The notes beneath the pieces are model-generated. The model was not told where the DNA came from. It did not search any database and saw only the letters and a list, made by a program, of their open reading frames with translations. The position numbers and the translations under genes were made by a program. This document shows, piece after piece, positions 35,772 through 44,324 of a stretch of DNA of 64,000 bases (its first letter is position 1; each line of letters opens with the position of its first letter). Source of the stretch: Paenibacillus_V sp046244365 (GTDB lineage Bacteria; Bacillota; Bacilli; Paenibacillales; NBRC-103111); contig NZ_CP176395.1 in the NCBI RefSeq assembly GCF_046244365.1, positions 2,666,001 through 2,730,000 of the forward strand, read 5' to 3'.

Positions 35772-36005
35772 ACCCTTGAGCAGTCCGCCATAAATACACC
35801 AGTTCGTAAACCGCTTCTCCTTTGCGGAGAATACATTCCTTGCCATGGAATAACGTAAAATCCCCGTCGTTCGCGTCCGTATAGTGAAAGATCTCCCACC
35901 GTATACACGAAACCACCCAGAAACCCCGATGTAAGTCGACTGCTTGGCCCGAACGATGAAGGCATTCAAAACTGCAGGATCGAGGGTAGTAATCGAAAAA
36001 TCCAT
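35763..36005 (-). pseudogene. Frameshifted DUF5680-like gene remnant
   Basis: The frame opens well: AGGAGAGG, ATG, then LDPAVLNAFIVRAKQSTYIG, as in DUF5680 proteins. The middle fits better in the next frame (WEIFHYTDANDGDF, KGEAVYE), and the end returns to the first frame (WCIYGGLLKGQG, like the family's WAMNYYG ending). Two compensating frameshifts are implied. The dispersed repeat copy A abuts and overlaps the stop. It could instead be a short intact gene of another family. Confidence 0.4.
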
Positions 36006-36023
36006 TCCAGGTACAGCCCTCTC

Positions 36024-36509
36024 CTAATACAAATCGAACATGCTTACCGGATAGCCGAGCTGCTTCAAATACTGAAAAAGCTGGGCGCGGTGATGGTGGA
36101 CATGCGTTGTAATCTCTACCAGCCACTTGGCCTGGGTTGCGGCATGATCCAAGTAAAAAGGTTTCGTCGATTTCGTCAGCAGCGTCTCCGCGTCTAGACT
36201 GAACATATATTGTTTCAATGCTTCTAACCCGCTCTCCATCGCATCGCTAAGCGTCTTCGCGTCGGAAGCGCCGGCCAGAGCATGTTCGATCCGGCGTATG
36301 CTCGCTTCCGGCTGTTCCTGCAAAATGGCCAGATCCGTAGCGGGAACAAGAGCCAAATGGATGGCCAGCTCGTTCAGCGTGCGCGTATTGGGATGCGGAC
36401 GGTACACCCAGTCTTCTTGTCCGATCTTGGCAAAAAGCTTAATCGTCGTACGAACGGCCGTGCCGATTTCCTCGATCAGCAGGTCTCTCATTACAAATGC
36501 TTCGTTCAT
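36024..36509 (-). CDS. DinB/YfiT-family protein
   Basis: A 161-residue four-helix protein. The helix pattern and the spaced histidines HLALVPATD, YLDHAATQ and HVHHHRAQLFQYLKQLG match DinB-like metal-binding proteins, several of which are thiol-dependent S-transferases. ATG at 36509 is preceded by GGAAAGGG; the GTG at 36518 is inside that site. Divergent from the WYL regulator, which may control it. Confidence 0.85.
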   Translation of the reverse strand: MNEAFVMRDLLIEEIGTAVRTTIKLFAKIGQEDWVYRPHPNTRTLNELAIHLALVPATDLAILQEQPEASIRRIEHALAGASDAKTLSDAMESGLEALKQYMFSLDAETLLTKSTKPFYLDHAATQAKWLVEITTHVHHHRAQLFQYLKQLGYPVSMFDLY

Positions 36510-36644
36510 TCTTCGCACCCTTTCCAGTTCGCTTCGTTTTGAAGGTTCGTTTACGCGATAAACGTAACATCAAAATAGGACAGCCGCTGTCTTATTTCCG
36601 TGATAAATTATTCGTAACGAGATTTACCGGGAGGATGGCCAGCC

Positions 36645-37634
36645 ATGTTCAAATCGCAGCGCTTGATTCAGTTGATGATGACCGTCAACGCCAAAAGAAA
36701 ATTTACGGTTAAAGAACTGGCGCAGGAGTTTCAAGTATCGGAGCGGACGATCGCGCGCGATTTGCAAGATTTGAGCGAGCTTGGGGTACCCTTATATGCC
36801 GAGCAGGGGCGGGGCGGCGGCTACCGGGTGCTGAAGGAGCGGATGCTTCCTCCGATCGCGTTCACCGAGAACGAGGCGGTCGCCATGTTTTTTGCCTGCC
36901 AATCGCTGCAATATTATGGAGCACTGCCATTCGAGCCGGAATCCGCTTCCGGGCTGCAAAAGTTGTACCACTACTTGTCCGCGGACGTCAAAGACCAGAT
37001 CGACAAGATGAAAGAGCGGGTCTTGTTCTGTAATCCTTCCAGGGAGCAGCCTGCCGATTATTTGCGCCTGCTTATGCGGGCCGCGGTCAGGCAAACCGTC
37101 GTCGCAATCGAATACGATTCGAGCAGCGGCGTTGCCAAACGGCATATTCAACCGGTCGGTATTTATGCCTCGCACGGCTTTTGGTATTGTCCCGCCTACT
37201 GTTTCGAAAGGAAGGATTACAGGCTCTTTCGAGCCGACAGGGTGCTGCATGCCGAAGAAACGGAGGAGCTCAAGCCAAACGCGGAGGCGTCCAAAGCGTC
37301 GGTATGGGAATGGCTAGCGCCAGACGGCAGCAAAGAAAAGCAGGTTAGGCTCGTCGTATCGCTGACCAAAGAGGGAGTGCGCCGCTGCCGCTCGAATTAC
37401 GAGCTGTGCGATTCGATCCGGTTGCATGATGACGGGAGCGGTTTGCTGGATGCGATGATACCCGTGAGCCAGCTCGTCTATTTTACGGATACCGTTTGGG
37501 AGTACGGGAAGGAAGCGAAGGTGGAACAGCCGGAGGAAGCGGTACGCTACATGAAAGAAAAGATTAAAGCCTTATACAATTCGTACGGGCTGGAAAGCGA
37601 GCGAACAAAAAAAGACGGCCGAAGCCGTCTTTAG
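36645..37634 (+). CDS. YafY-type transcriptional regulator with HTH and WYL domains
   Basis: A 329-residue regulator. The N-terminal winged helix-turn-helix (about 1-60) has FTVKELAQEFQVSERTIARD spread over the recognition helices. The WYL-type domain (about 140-310) has the typical ending IEYDSSSG, RHIQPVGIYASHGFWYCPAY and FRADRV. WYL domains sense nucleotides or DNA ends in other systems; the ligand here is unknown. GGGAGGATGG precedes the ATG. The divergent DinB-like gene is the likely target. Confidence 0.9.
   Translation: MFKSQRLIQLMMTVNAKRKFTVKELAQEFQVSERTIARDLQDLSELGVPLYAEQGRGGGYRVLKERMLPPIAFTENEAVAMFFACQSLQYYGALPFEPESASGLQKLYHYLSADVKDQIDKMKERVLFCNPSREQPADYLRLLMRAAVRQTVVAIEYDSSSGVAKRHIQPVGIYASHGFWYCPAYCFERKDYRLFRADRVLHAEETEELKPNAEASKASVWEWLAPDGSKEKQVRLVVSLTKEGVRRCRSNYELCDSIRLHDDGSGLLDAMIPVSQLVYFTDTVWEYGKEAKVEQPEEAVRYMKEKIKALYNSYGLESERTKKDGRSRL
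37609..37634 (+). terminator. Terminator overlapping the end of the WYL regulator gene
   Basis: AAAGACGGC (37611-37619) pairs with GCCGTCTTT (37624-37632) around CGAA. The stem contains the last codons and the stop region of the gene. Confidence 0.75.
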
Positions 37635-37650
37635 ATGCTGACTATAGTGT

Positions 37651-37779
37651 TGATCCTGGTGTTGATTCCCGGTGTTGATCCTGGTGTTGATTCTTGATGT
37701 TGATCCTTGCTGTTGATCCTTAGTGTTGCTCCTTACAGTTGCTCTTTGCGCTTTTGCTCCTTGCCGTTGATCCTTTTAG
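37651..37779. repeat. Degenerate 12-15-bp tandem repeat
   Basis: About ten units of the type GTGTTGATCCTG / ATGTTGATCCTTG / AGTTGCTCCTTA run head to tail with unit length varying from 12 to 15 bases. Units at the left are the most alike, those at the right are diverged. No ORF in either strand passes through. It lies between the 3' ends of two convergent genes. Confidence 0.75.
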
Positions 37780-37816
37780 AAGCTGCTGACCGGAGCCCAG
37801 GCAATGCGGCTGTCCG

Positions 37817-39022
37817 CTAAGCCCGTTCCGGCTTAGGGACGCTCAGCGTCTTTCTAGCCCATATCGCATTGGCTACAAGCAGAACGGCCGCCAGCACGAA
37901 AATGCCGCGAATGCCCCCGATCCACATGGATAGCGTCGTTCCGGCGAGCGGACCGATCATATTGCCGAGACTGAGCGTGCTCGTGTTGAAGCTGTAGGCA
38001 CGGCTTTCCATTCCTTCCGGCGTATATTGGCGAATGAGCGCGTTCACTGACGGAAGCAGTCCGCCTATGAACATGCCGAAGAAGAAGCGGGAGACGATCA
38101 GCTGCCAAACGTTGCTCACCAGCGCCTGAGGAATGAACGCTACCGCAGCTCCGATCAAACAAATAAGCAGAATGCGCTGCTGGCCTACCTTATCTCCGAG
38201 CCTTCCGAGCACCGGAGAAGCGATGACGTTCGAAAATCCGTTGACGGAGCCTACAAGTCCCGCAAGCAGCGGGAGCATGTCCGTTTTGCCGTGCAGATCC
38301 TGCACGAAGAGCGGAATGAGCGTCATGGGACTCAGTACGGCGAATTGGATCAAGAAGGTGATGGAGAACAAAGCCGGAAGCTGCGGTATTTTCCCAAGCT
38401 GCTTCAGGCCGGCGAGTACCGATACCCGCGGCTGGCTCTGCGCTTTCGTTTTATTGAACGACTCTTTGACCAGTATCGACGCAAGCATGGAAGCCGAAAA
38501 CAGCAATGCCCCGGTTACGTAAAAAATCGGCCGATACCCGATCCAACCGGCCATCGCGCCGCCCATTAACGGACCTAAAATCGTTCCCGCGACACCGCCC
38601 GATTGCAGCGTTCCCATGGCGAAGCCCATCCGTTCGCGCGGAGCGCTTGCCGACATGAGCGCGATCGCGGCCGGCGCAAAGCCGGAGATCGTTCCGTTCA
38701 CCATGCGAAGAAGCAGAAGCTGCCAGGCGCTGTCGGCGAAGCCCATCAAGGTCATGACCACGGCCATGCCGAAGCCGGAACGAAGCAGCATCACCTTGCG
38801 CCCGTACCGATCGGCAAGGCCGCCCCATATCGGCTGAGCCAAGAAAGAGGTAATGAAGTTCCCGGCAAATATGATACTCGCCCAAATGGCGATTTCATGC
38901 TCGTTCGTCATTCCTAGATCTTGTAAATATAAAGGCATAAACGGCATGATCATGGTCATTCCCGACATGACGAGAAACTGGCCGATCCATAAGACGATCA
39001 AGTTGATTTTCCATCTTTCCAC
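37817..39022 (-). CDS. Major facilitator superfamily drug/metabolite exporter
   Basis: A 401-residue protein with about 12 membrane helices. GGLADRYGRKVMLL is the MFS motif A between helices 2 and 3, and GTLQSGGVAGTILGPLMGG (motif C of DHA1 antiporters) lies in helix 5. Related to the YfmO/TetA/Bmr-type proton antiporters; substrate unknown. GTG at 39022 is preceded by AGAGAGGA; the ATG at 39064 lacks a ribosome site. Confidence 0.88.
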   Translation of the reverse strand: MERWKINLIVLWIGQFLVMSGMTMIMPFMPLYLQDLGMTNEHEIAIWASIIFAGNFITSFLAQPIWGGLADRYGRKVMLLRSGFGMAVVMTLMGFADSAWQLLLLRMVNGTISGFAPAAIALMSASAPRERMGFAMGTLQSGGVAGTILGPLMGGAMAGWIGYRPIFYVTGALLFSASMLASILVKESFNKTKAQSQPRVSVLAGLKQLGKIPQLPALFSITFLIQFAVLSPMTLIPLFVQDLHGKTDMLPLLAGLVGSVNGFSNVIASPVLGRLGDKVGQQRILLICLIGAAVAFIPQALVSNVWQLIVSRFFFGMFIGGLLPSVNALIRQYTPEGMESRAYSFNTSTLSLGNMIGPLAGTTLSMWIGGIRGIFVLAAVLLVANAIWARKTLSVPKPERA

Positions 39023-39195
39023 GGCTGTTCCTCTCTTCCGAATCGATGTGTCCTGCGGTAACAATCATATAGAATAGTTTTTGGTCATGCAATTCGAGCA
39101 TAAGGGTGGTATGCTGGCGAAAAAGCCCAATATACGCCGGAAACCGCTGAATTCAGGTTTATTCCGGCCTTGGCAGGAAAGAAGGTAAAGCTCCC

Positions 39196-40641
39196 GTGAA
39201 TTTTTCGTTGGAAGAAGCGACGATTGCTAGCATGCAGCAGGCGATGGAGGCCGGCCAAACGACATCCGCAGCACTAGTATGTGCATATTTTGATAGAATC
39301 GCCAATCTGGATAAAGCCGGCCCCCAGTTAAACGCGGTTTTGGAAGTAAACCCGGACGCGCTGTTCCTTGCGGAGGCGATGGATAGGGAGCGAAGCTTAA
39401 ACAAGGTACGCAGCCGTCTTCACGGCATTCCTATTATGATTAAGGACAATATCGATACGGATGACGGGATGCATACGAGCGCGGGTTCGCTGGCGCTGGC
39501 GAACGAATATGCCGGAAGAGACGCATTCCTCGTGCGAAAGCTGCGTGAAGCGGGCGCTGTCATCCTGGGCAAAACGAATATGACCGAGTTCGCCAATTTT
39601 ATGACCGAAGGCATGCCTGACGGCTACAGCTCGCGAGGCGGGCAGGTGCTCAATCCGTACGACGCCGATTCCCGGCCGGGCGGCTCGAGCTCCGGCTCGG
39701 GCGTTGCGGCGGCGGCTAATCTATGTGCCGTCGCTATAGGAACGGAAACGTCGGGCTCGATTCTTTGTCCGGCCAGCCAGTGCGGCGTCGTCGGGATAAA
39801 GCCGACCGTAGGCTTGATCAGCAGGCATGGCATTGCGCCGATTGCGTTCAGCCAAGACACGGCCGGACCGATGGCCAGAACCGTTACGGATGCGGCCGTC
39901 GTATTGGGCGCTATGGCGGGAATAGACGACAACGACCCGGCGACTTTCGCTTCCATGGCCCGCTGTCCGGCGGACTATACGGAGTACCTGGATGCGAAGG
40001 GTCTGCAGGGCGCCAAAATCGGGGTTCCCCGCGCTTTCTATTGGGACTCTCTGGACGAGGAACGGCGCGTGCTGGCAGAGCGGGCGCTTGCGGACTTAAG
40101 CAAAGCGGGGGCGATTCTGGTCGATCCTGCGGACATCCCTTCGGCAGGAAGCATTCGTTCATCCAGCGTGCTGATGTATGAATTCAAAGCAAGTCTTAAC
40201 GCTTATTTAATGGGAAGAGGGAACGGCTCGCGTATGCGTACGCTGCGGGATATTGTCGATTTCAACAATCTGCATCCCGAGCGGACGCTGAAATACGGGC
40301 AGAAGCTTCTCGTGCATGCGGAAGAGCGTACGAGCGGCACGCTGACCGAACCGGACTATATTCACGACCGATTACGCGATCTCCGCTTATGCCGAACGGA
40401 AGGGATCGATGCCGTGCTAGACGGGTACGGACTGGACGCCATCGTTTTCCCCGGCGATGAAGGGGAAACGATAGCAGCGAGAGCCGGTTATCCGTCGGTT
40501 ATCGTTCCAGCCGGATTTTTGAAATCCGGGCTGCCCTTTGGCTTGACGTTCACCGGCCGCGCATTCAGCGAGCCCGTCCTCCTTAAGCTGGCTTATGCGT
40601 ACGAACAGGCGACCCTTCACCGAAAAGCCCCGTGCTTGTAA
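39196..40641 (+). CDS. Amidase-signature family amidase
   Basis: A 481-residue serine amidase. The Ser-cis-Ser-Lys triad is visible: Lys in IPIMIKDNIDT, Ser in RPGGSSSGSGVAAAA, and Ser in GTETSGSILCPA. The family hydrolyses amides such as aryl or peptide amides or acts in Asn/Gln-tRNA formation; a stand-alone 480-residue form without GatB/GatC neighbours suggests catabolic use. GTG start with AAGAAGG upstream. No signal peptide. Confidence 0.92.
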   Translation: MNFSLEEATIASMQQAMEAGQTTSAALVCAYFDRIANLDKAGPQLNAVLEVNPDALFLAEAMDRERSLNKVRSRLHGIPIMIKDNIDTDDGMHTSAGSLALANEYAGRDAFLVRKLREAGAVILGKTNMTEFANFMTEGMPDGYSSRGGQVLNPYDADSRPGGSSSGSGVAAAANLCAVAIGTETSGSILCPASQCGVVGIKPTVGLISRHGIAPIAFSQDTAGPMARTVTDAAVVLGAMAGIDDNDPATFASMARCPADYTEYLDAKGLQGAKIGVPRAFYWDSLDEERRVLAERALADLSKAGAILVDPADIPSAGSIRSSSVLMYEFKASLNAYLMGRGNGSRMRTLRDIVDFNNLHPERTLKYGQKLLVHAEERTSGTLTEPDYIHDRLRDLRLCRTEGIDAVLDGYGLDAIVFPGDEGETIAARAGYPSVIVPAGFLKSGLPFGLTFTGRAFSEPVLLKLAYAYEQATLHRKAPCL

Positions 40642-40751
40642 GATGGCAGTGAGAGGTGACTTTGCACGGATTATGGCGAATAGAACGATCATCCGAGGGC
40701 AAAGTAACCGTTGGGCGTAAATGCCACTATTTGCTTTCGGGGGATGATGCT

Positions 40752-41714
40752 ATGCCTTACGGTGCTCATGAAACGATGGAAGTTCACGAAATGCTGAATG
40801 AGAAAACGAACTTGATCAACCTCTTCTCCATGTATTTGCAGGATTGTCAAAACGTCGAGCTGCGCCAACTTATCGAACGGCACATTAGCAGCGCGATCGC
40901 CGATTACGACCAGCTAGTGGCATATACCCACGATTATTCGGCCGCCATGCATATTCCTCAGGCTTATGCGATGCCGCATGCCGAGCCGCAGCACATCATG
41001 TACGGTCTTCATCAGCCTGCTCCTCAGGCTCCGCAGACGGGGGGACGTTTGGATGACAGGCAAATCGTCTCCTCGATGCTCTGCATGCACAAGAGTTCGG
41101 CCAAAAATCATATGAGTGCGGCGCTCGAGTGCGCCGATCCGAACGTGCGCCAAATGCTGCTGAACGGCTCACATTCCTGCGCGAATCAAGCCTATGAAGT
41201 GTTTCTGTTCATGAACCGGCAGGGCCTGTATCAAGTGCCGACCATGCAGGAGCATACGGCCAAAACCTATTTGCACAGCTATCAGCCGTTCGGGCATGCC
41301 GTGCAGCCGCAAGCCTCGATCCTGCAACCAGTTATCCAGCCAGTGCTTCAACCTATCAGACAGCCTGCTGCGCAGAGTGGGATGGCGGAAGAAGCATCTT
41401 CGTTTTTCGACGGGGCCAACGCACCTATGAATAATCTGTCCCAGGCGGTTGCCCAGTCGATGATGAGCGGACCTTACGGGGCGGCGCAGACGAGCGGCGG
41501 CATGAATGCCATGATGCATCCAAGTCCGACGATGAATAGAGGGGCGTTCGGCAACCCATCCGTTCCAGCGGGAACATTCGGGGGTGCAGCTAGGCCGATG
41601 CAAGGGCCTCCGTCCGGGAGCGGTATGGGTTTTGCTCCAGGTGCGCCTGCCGGCTATTCTCGGCCCGGTTACTCCGGCAGCTTGCAAGGAAATTCGCCGG
41701 GCAGACTTCAATAA
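40752..41714 (+). CDS. CotF-type spore coat protein with Pro/Gln/Gly-rich tail
   Basis: A 320-residue protein. Two coat-F (ferritin-like helical) segments are visible: MLNEKTNLINLFSMYLQDCQ with ELRQLIERH in the first, and QIVSSMLCMHKSSAKNH with ADPNVRQMLLNGSHSCANQA in the second. From residue ~185 the chain is low-complexity P, Q, G, M and A. ATG at 40752 has GGGGGATG upstream; the longer frame to 40656 lacks one. Expected in the spore coat. A sporulation promoter was not recognised. Confidence 0.82.
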   Translation: MPYGAHETMEVHEMLNEKTNLINLFSMYLQDCQNVELRQLIERHISSAIADYDQLVAYTHDYSAAMHIPQAYAMPHAEPQHIMYGLHQPAPQAPQTGGRLDDRQIVSSMLCMHKSSAKNHMSAALECADPNVRQMLLNGSHSCANQAYEVFLFMNRQGLYQVPTMQEHTAKTYLHSYQPFGHAVQPQASILQPVIQPVLQPIRQPAAQSGMAEEASSFFDGANAPMNNLSQAVAQSMMSGPYGAAQTSGGMNAMMHPSPTMNRGAFGNPSVPAGTFGGAARPMQGPPSGSGMGFAPGAPAGYSRPGYSGSLQGNSPGRLQ

Positions 41715-41724
41715 AGACGAGAGT

Positions 41725-41768
41725 CGTTTATCAAGCGAAGCGGATTCGTTTGATAAGCGGCTTTTTTT
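41725..41768 (+). terminator. Terminator of the spore coat gene
   Basis: CGTTTATCAA and CGAA pair with TTCG and TTGATAAGCG (15 pairs with G-T) followed by a T-run. Confidence 0.85.
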
Positions 41769-41863
41769 ATAATATTAAGAATTTATATGTTTCACCTATC
41801 AAGTGCTTATATTTCAACTGTAAACGCGCTCGTCCAGAAGGACGGCGAAGCCGTTTATCCTTG
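41764..41863 (+). repeat. Dispersed stem-loop repeat, copy B
   Basis: Starts in the T-run of the coat-gene terminator. Its A+T-rich left part (ATTTATATGTTTCAC, TGCTTATATTTC) matches copy C, and its right core GTAAACGCGC...GGCGAAGCCGTTTATCCTTG matches copies A and D. Confidence 0.75.
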
Positions 41864-41912
41864 CTTCCCGGCACTCTACATGTATTTATACCGGTTTTTT
41901 ATTCAGAATCCG

Positions 41913-41967
41913 TTAAGGAAGCCTTAAGATTTATCCCGACAGTTTGTTAAGAAACGTTGCCTACAAT
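41913..41967 (+). promoter_or_regulatory. TTAAG direct repeats and -10 before the BcrA-like operon
   Basis: TTAAG occurs at 41913, 41924 and 41947, on one face of the helix (11 and 23 bases apart); the first two form TTAAG-N6-TTAAG, the geometry of OmpR/PhoB-type regulator sites. A TACAAT -10 lies at 41962-41967 with no good -35, as expected for an activated promoter. Confidence 0.4.
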
Positions 41968-42026
41968 GAGAGCAGTCAAAGGATGGCATTGCTGGAAACG
42001 GGAACGAATGGTACTGGAGGGGAATC

Positions 42027-42971
42027 ATGAGCGAGACGAACATGACGCAGGCAGATCCTGTCGTGCGTATTAATCAGCTTACCAAAAAGATAGGCGGCAA
42101 AACGATCGTCGACAACTTGACGTTCGACGTCCCGAGAGGCGAGGTTTTTGGCTTCTTGGGTCCGAACGGGGCAGGGAAAACGACGACGATCCGGATGATG
42201 GTCGGGTTGATCCGGATGACGCATGGCGTAGTGATGATCAACGGCATCAACGTAGAGAATCACTATGAGCAAGCGATGAATCATGTCGGCGCCATCGTGG
42301 AAAATCCGGAGATGTACAAATTTTTGACAGGCTATCAAAATTTGATTCATTTTTCGAGAATGCATCCGGCCATACCGGCAGGCCGAATCGACGAGGTAGT
42401 GGAATTGGTCGGTTTGAAATCCCGCATACACGACAAGGTAAAAACGTATTCGCTCGGCATGCGGCAGCGTCTCGGCGTCGCGCAGGCGATTCTGCACAAG
42501 CCCTCGGTCTTAATCCTGGACGAACCGACCAACGGGCTCGATCCTGCCGGCATTCGGGAACTGCGCGATTACTTGCGGAATTTGGCGCGGACCGAACGGA
42601 TTTCCGTCATCGTATCCAGCCACCTTTTATCCGAGATGGAATTGATGTGCGATCGGGTCGCGATTATTCAGTCCGGCAAGCTGATCGACGTAAAGCCGGT
42701 CCGCCAATTGGCCCAGGGCAGCGGGGAAGCGAAGGTGCTGATTGAGGTAGACAGGCCGCATGAAGCGATGGCCGCCCTGTCCCGCTCGATGGACGTAGGT
42801 TTCGTCGGCATCGCGGACGGACAGCTGGAGCTTAGAATCGAACGGGAGCATATCCCGCAAATTGCATCATGCCTGGTCACGGCGGATTTTCGAATATATG
42901 GCATTCGTACGGTGACGAAGACGCTGGAGGAAACATTTTTGGAAATGACGGGGGTAGGAGCCATTGGTTAG
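42027..42971 (+). CDS. ABC transporter ATP-binding protein (BcrA-like)
   Basis: A 314-residue ATPase. Walker A LGPNGAGKTTTIRMM, Q-loop region, signature YSLGMRQRLGVAQAIL, Walker B VLILDEPTNGLDP and switch SSHLLSEMELMCDR are intact, with the 80-residue C-terminal extension common in BcrA/NatA-type exporters. Likely exports a peptide antibiotic, lipid or other small molecule with the next gene product. GGAGGGG precedes the ATG. Its stop overlaps the permease start by 8 bases. Confidence 0.9.
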   Translation: MSETNMTQADPVVRINQLTKKIGGKTIVDNLTFDVPRGEVFGFLGPNGAGKTTTIRMMVGLIRMTHGVVMINGINVENHYEQAMNHVGAIVENPEMYKFLTGYQNLIHFSRMHPAIPAGRIDEVVELVGLKSRIHDKVKTYSLGMRQRLGVAQAILHKPSVLILDEPTNGLDPAGIRELRDYLRNLARTERISVIVSSHLLSEMELMCDRVAIIQSGKLIDVKPVRQLAQGSGEAKVLIEVDRPHEAMAALSRSMDVGFVGIADGQLELRIEREHIPQIASCLVTADFRIYGIRTVTKTLEETFLEMTGVGAIG

Positions 42972-43920
42972 ATTGAGCGCTTTGCTGCGCAACGAGAATT
43001 TGAAAATTTACCGGAGACCGCGAACGTGGATCATGCTTGGTCTTCTCCTTGCGCTCCTTCTCACGGGCAACCTGATCGAAAAGTTCGACAGACCCGCTCA
43101 GCCGCAAGCGGCGGACTGGAAACAGGCGCTGAGCGAATCGACGGAGCAGCTGCAGAAAGACATGGAAAGCGAAAAAACGGACGAGCGATCGAAGATTTAC
43201 CTTCAGCAATCGATCAATATGAACCGTTATGCGATCGAACACGATATTAATCCGGAACGCAAGTCGGTTTGGACATCGGTCGATTTGTCGGCCGGTTTAA
43301 TCATGCTAGGCGCTATTTTTACCATTGTAATCGCAGGCGATATTGTAGCGGGGGAGTTTTCGTGGGGGACGATCAAACTGCTGCTGATCAGACCGGTGTC
43401 ACGGGGCAAAATTTTGTTATCCAAATACGTTGCAACGCTGCTCTTCGCGCTATTTTTGCTATGTGCGCTGTTCCTGTCGTCACTGCTTATAGGCGGGGTG
43501 CTCTACGGTTTCGACGTGATGAATCATTCGCAGCTCTATTTCGGAACGGACGGAAATCTATACGAACGGAGTATGGCGGTACATACTTTGCAAAAGTATG
43601 GGTTTGAATGCGTTTCACTTGTGATGACGGTGACCGTCGGCTTTATGATCTCGACGGTGTTCCGCAGCAGTTCGCTGGCGATCGGCCTCTCGATCGGGCT
43701 GATGTTCGGCGGCAGCTTGATCGTTATGGCGCTTAGCCGGTACGAATGGGTGAAATACGTCCTGTTCGCCAATCTGGAACTGAGCCAGTATTTGCCCGGA
43801 CGGATGCCGATCGTCGCCGGAATGACGTTAGGTTTCTCGGTTACGGTGCTTGCCGTCTACTTTATCGTGCTCAATGCGCTCTCATGGTTCGTTTTTACGA
43901 AACGGGATGTGGCCGGATAA
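42964..43920 (+). CDS. ABC-2 type permease
   Basis: A 318-residue membrane protein with six hydrophobic segments: one near 20-35, then an extracytoplasmic segment of about 75 residues, and five at about 100-310. FTIVIAGDIVAGEFSWGTIKLLLIRPVSR is the typical ABC-2/BcrB-like segment. TTG start overlapping the ATPase gene, with GGGGTAGGAG upstream. It should form the channel for the BcrA-like ATPase. No immunity or bacteriocin gene lies nearby. Confidence 0.88.
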   Translation: MVRLSALLRNENLKIYRRPRTWIMLGLLLALLLTGNLIEKFDRPAQPQAADWKQALSESTEQLQKDMESEKTDERSKIYLQQSINMNRYAIEHDINPERKSVWTSVDLSAGLIMLGAIFTIVIAGDIVAGEFSWGTIKLLLIRPVSRGKILLSKYVATLLFALFLLCALFLSSLLIGGVLYGFDVMNHSQLYFGTDGNLYERSMAVHTLQKYGFECVSLVMTVTVGFMISTVFRSSSLAIGLSIGLMFGGSLIVMALSRYEWVKYVLFANLELSQYLPGRMPIVAGMTLGFSVTVLAVYFIVLNALSWFVFTKRDVAG

Positions 43921-43938
43921 GAATGGGATGATCATCAG

Positions 43939-43973
43939 GACCGCTCGAGCGAAAGGCTCCGGCGGTTTTTTGA
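43939..43973 (+). terminator. Terminator of the BcrA-like operon
   Basis: ACCGC plus CGAGC pair with GCTC and GCGGT with one bulge, around GAAAG, then six T. Confidence 0.75.
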
Positions 43974-44024
43974 TTTGCGTAAGAGGAGATCTCCCAAAAA
44001 GTTCAGGCTGACTCGGACGGGTTA

Positions 44025-44139
44025 AAGTGAATGCAAGTCACATATACATCCAATTAACGGGGAGCGATTCCTTGGCTAAGCTTGGGAGCAGGCTCCCCGG
44101 CATGTACTCGGAGCAAGCTTCGAACAATCTCCTTCACTT
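44025..44139 (+). promoter_or_regulatory. Possible structured leader before the APC permease
   Basis: AAAGTGAA (44025-44032) and TTCACTTT (44132-44139) could close a ~115-base domain. Inside, GGGGAGC (44059) pairs with GCTCCCC (44092). The 3' end lies 11 bases before the AAGGAGGTGAT ribosome site of the small ORF. It matches no riboswitch class I know. Confidence 0.35.
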
Positions 44140-44164
44140 TGCAGGGCATAAGGAGGTGATAGCG

Positions 44165-44284
44165 GTGGTTTACGGCATTGCTTTATTCGTGTTCGTTTGT
44201 CTGATTGCGCTAGGCATTGTAGCGATAGCCGGGAAAAGCATTCGGGAATATGACGAGAAGAACCATGAAAGCTACTTGGGCTAA
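44165..44284 (+). CDS. 39-residue single-pass membrane peptide
   Basis: GTG at 44165 sits 8 bases after AAGGAGGTGAT, the strongest ribosome site in this area. The peptide has one hydrophobic helix (about 3-25), a basic KSIRE, and an acidic tail ending NHESYLG. The in-frame longer reading (from 44027) has no ribosome site and would cross the structured leader. It lies 40 bases before an APC transporter gene, with which it probably forms an operon; it may be a small accessory subunit, as known for other transporters (inference). Confidence 0.65.
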   Translation: MVYGIALFVFVCLIALGIVAIAGKSIREYDEKNHESYLG

Positions 44285-44324
44285 TGCAGCTTGAAATCGC
44301 CATTTTAACGCGGGAGGAATCGTT

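Noticed and set aside
35716..36126. 136-codon minus-strand frame over the DUF5680-like remnant
   Set aside because: It carries only the middle part of the family pattern, starts inside the DinB-like gene and ends in the repeat; kept as part of the pseudogene call.
44025..44139. Guanidine (ykkC) riboswitch or T-box before the APC permease
   Set aside because: None of the conserved sequence segments of those classes was found.
44027..44164. N-terminal extension of the small membrane ORF
   Set aside because: No ribosome site before 44027, and the extension crosses the structured leader.
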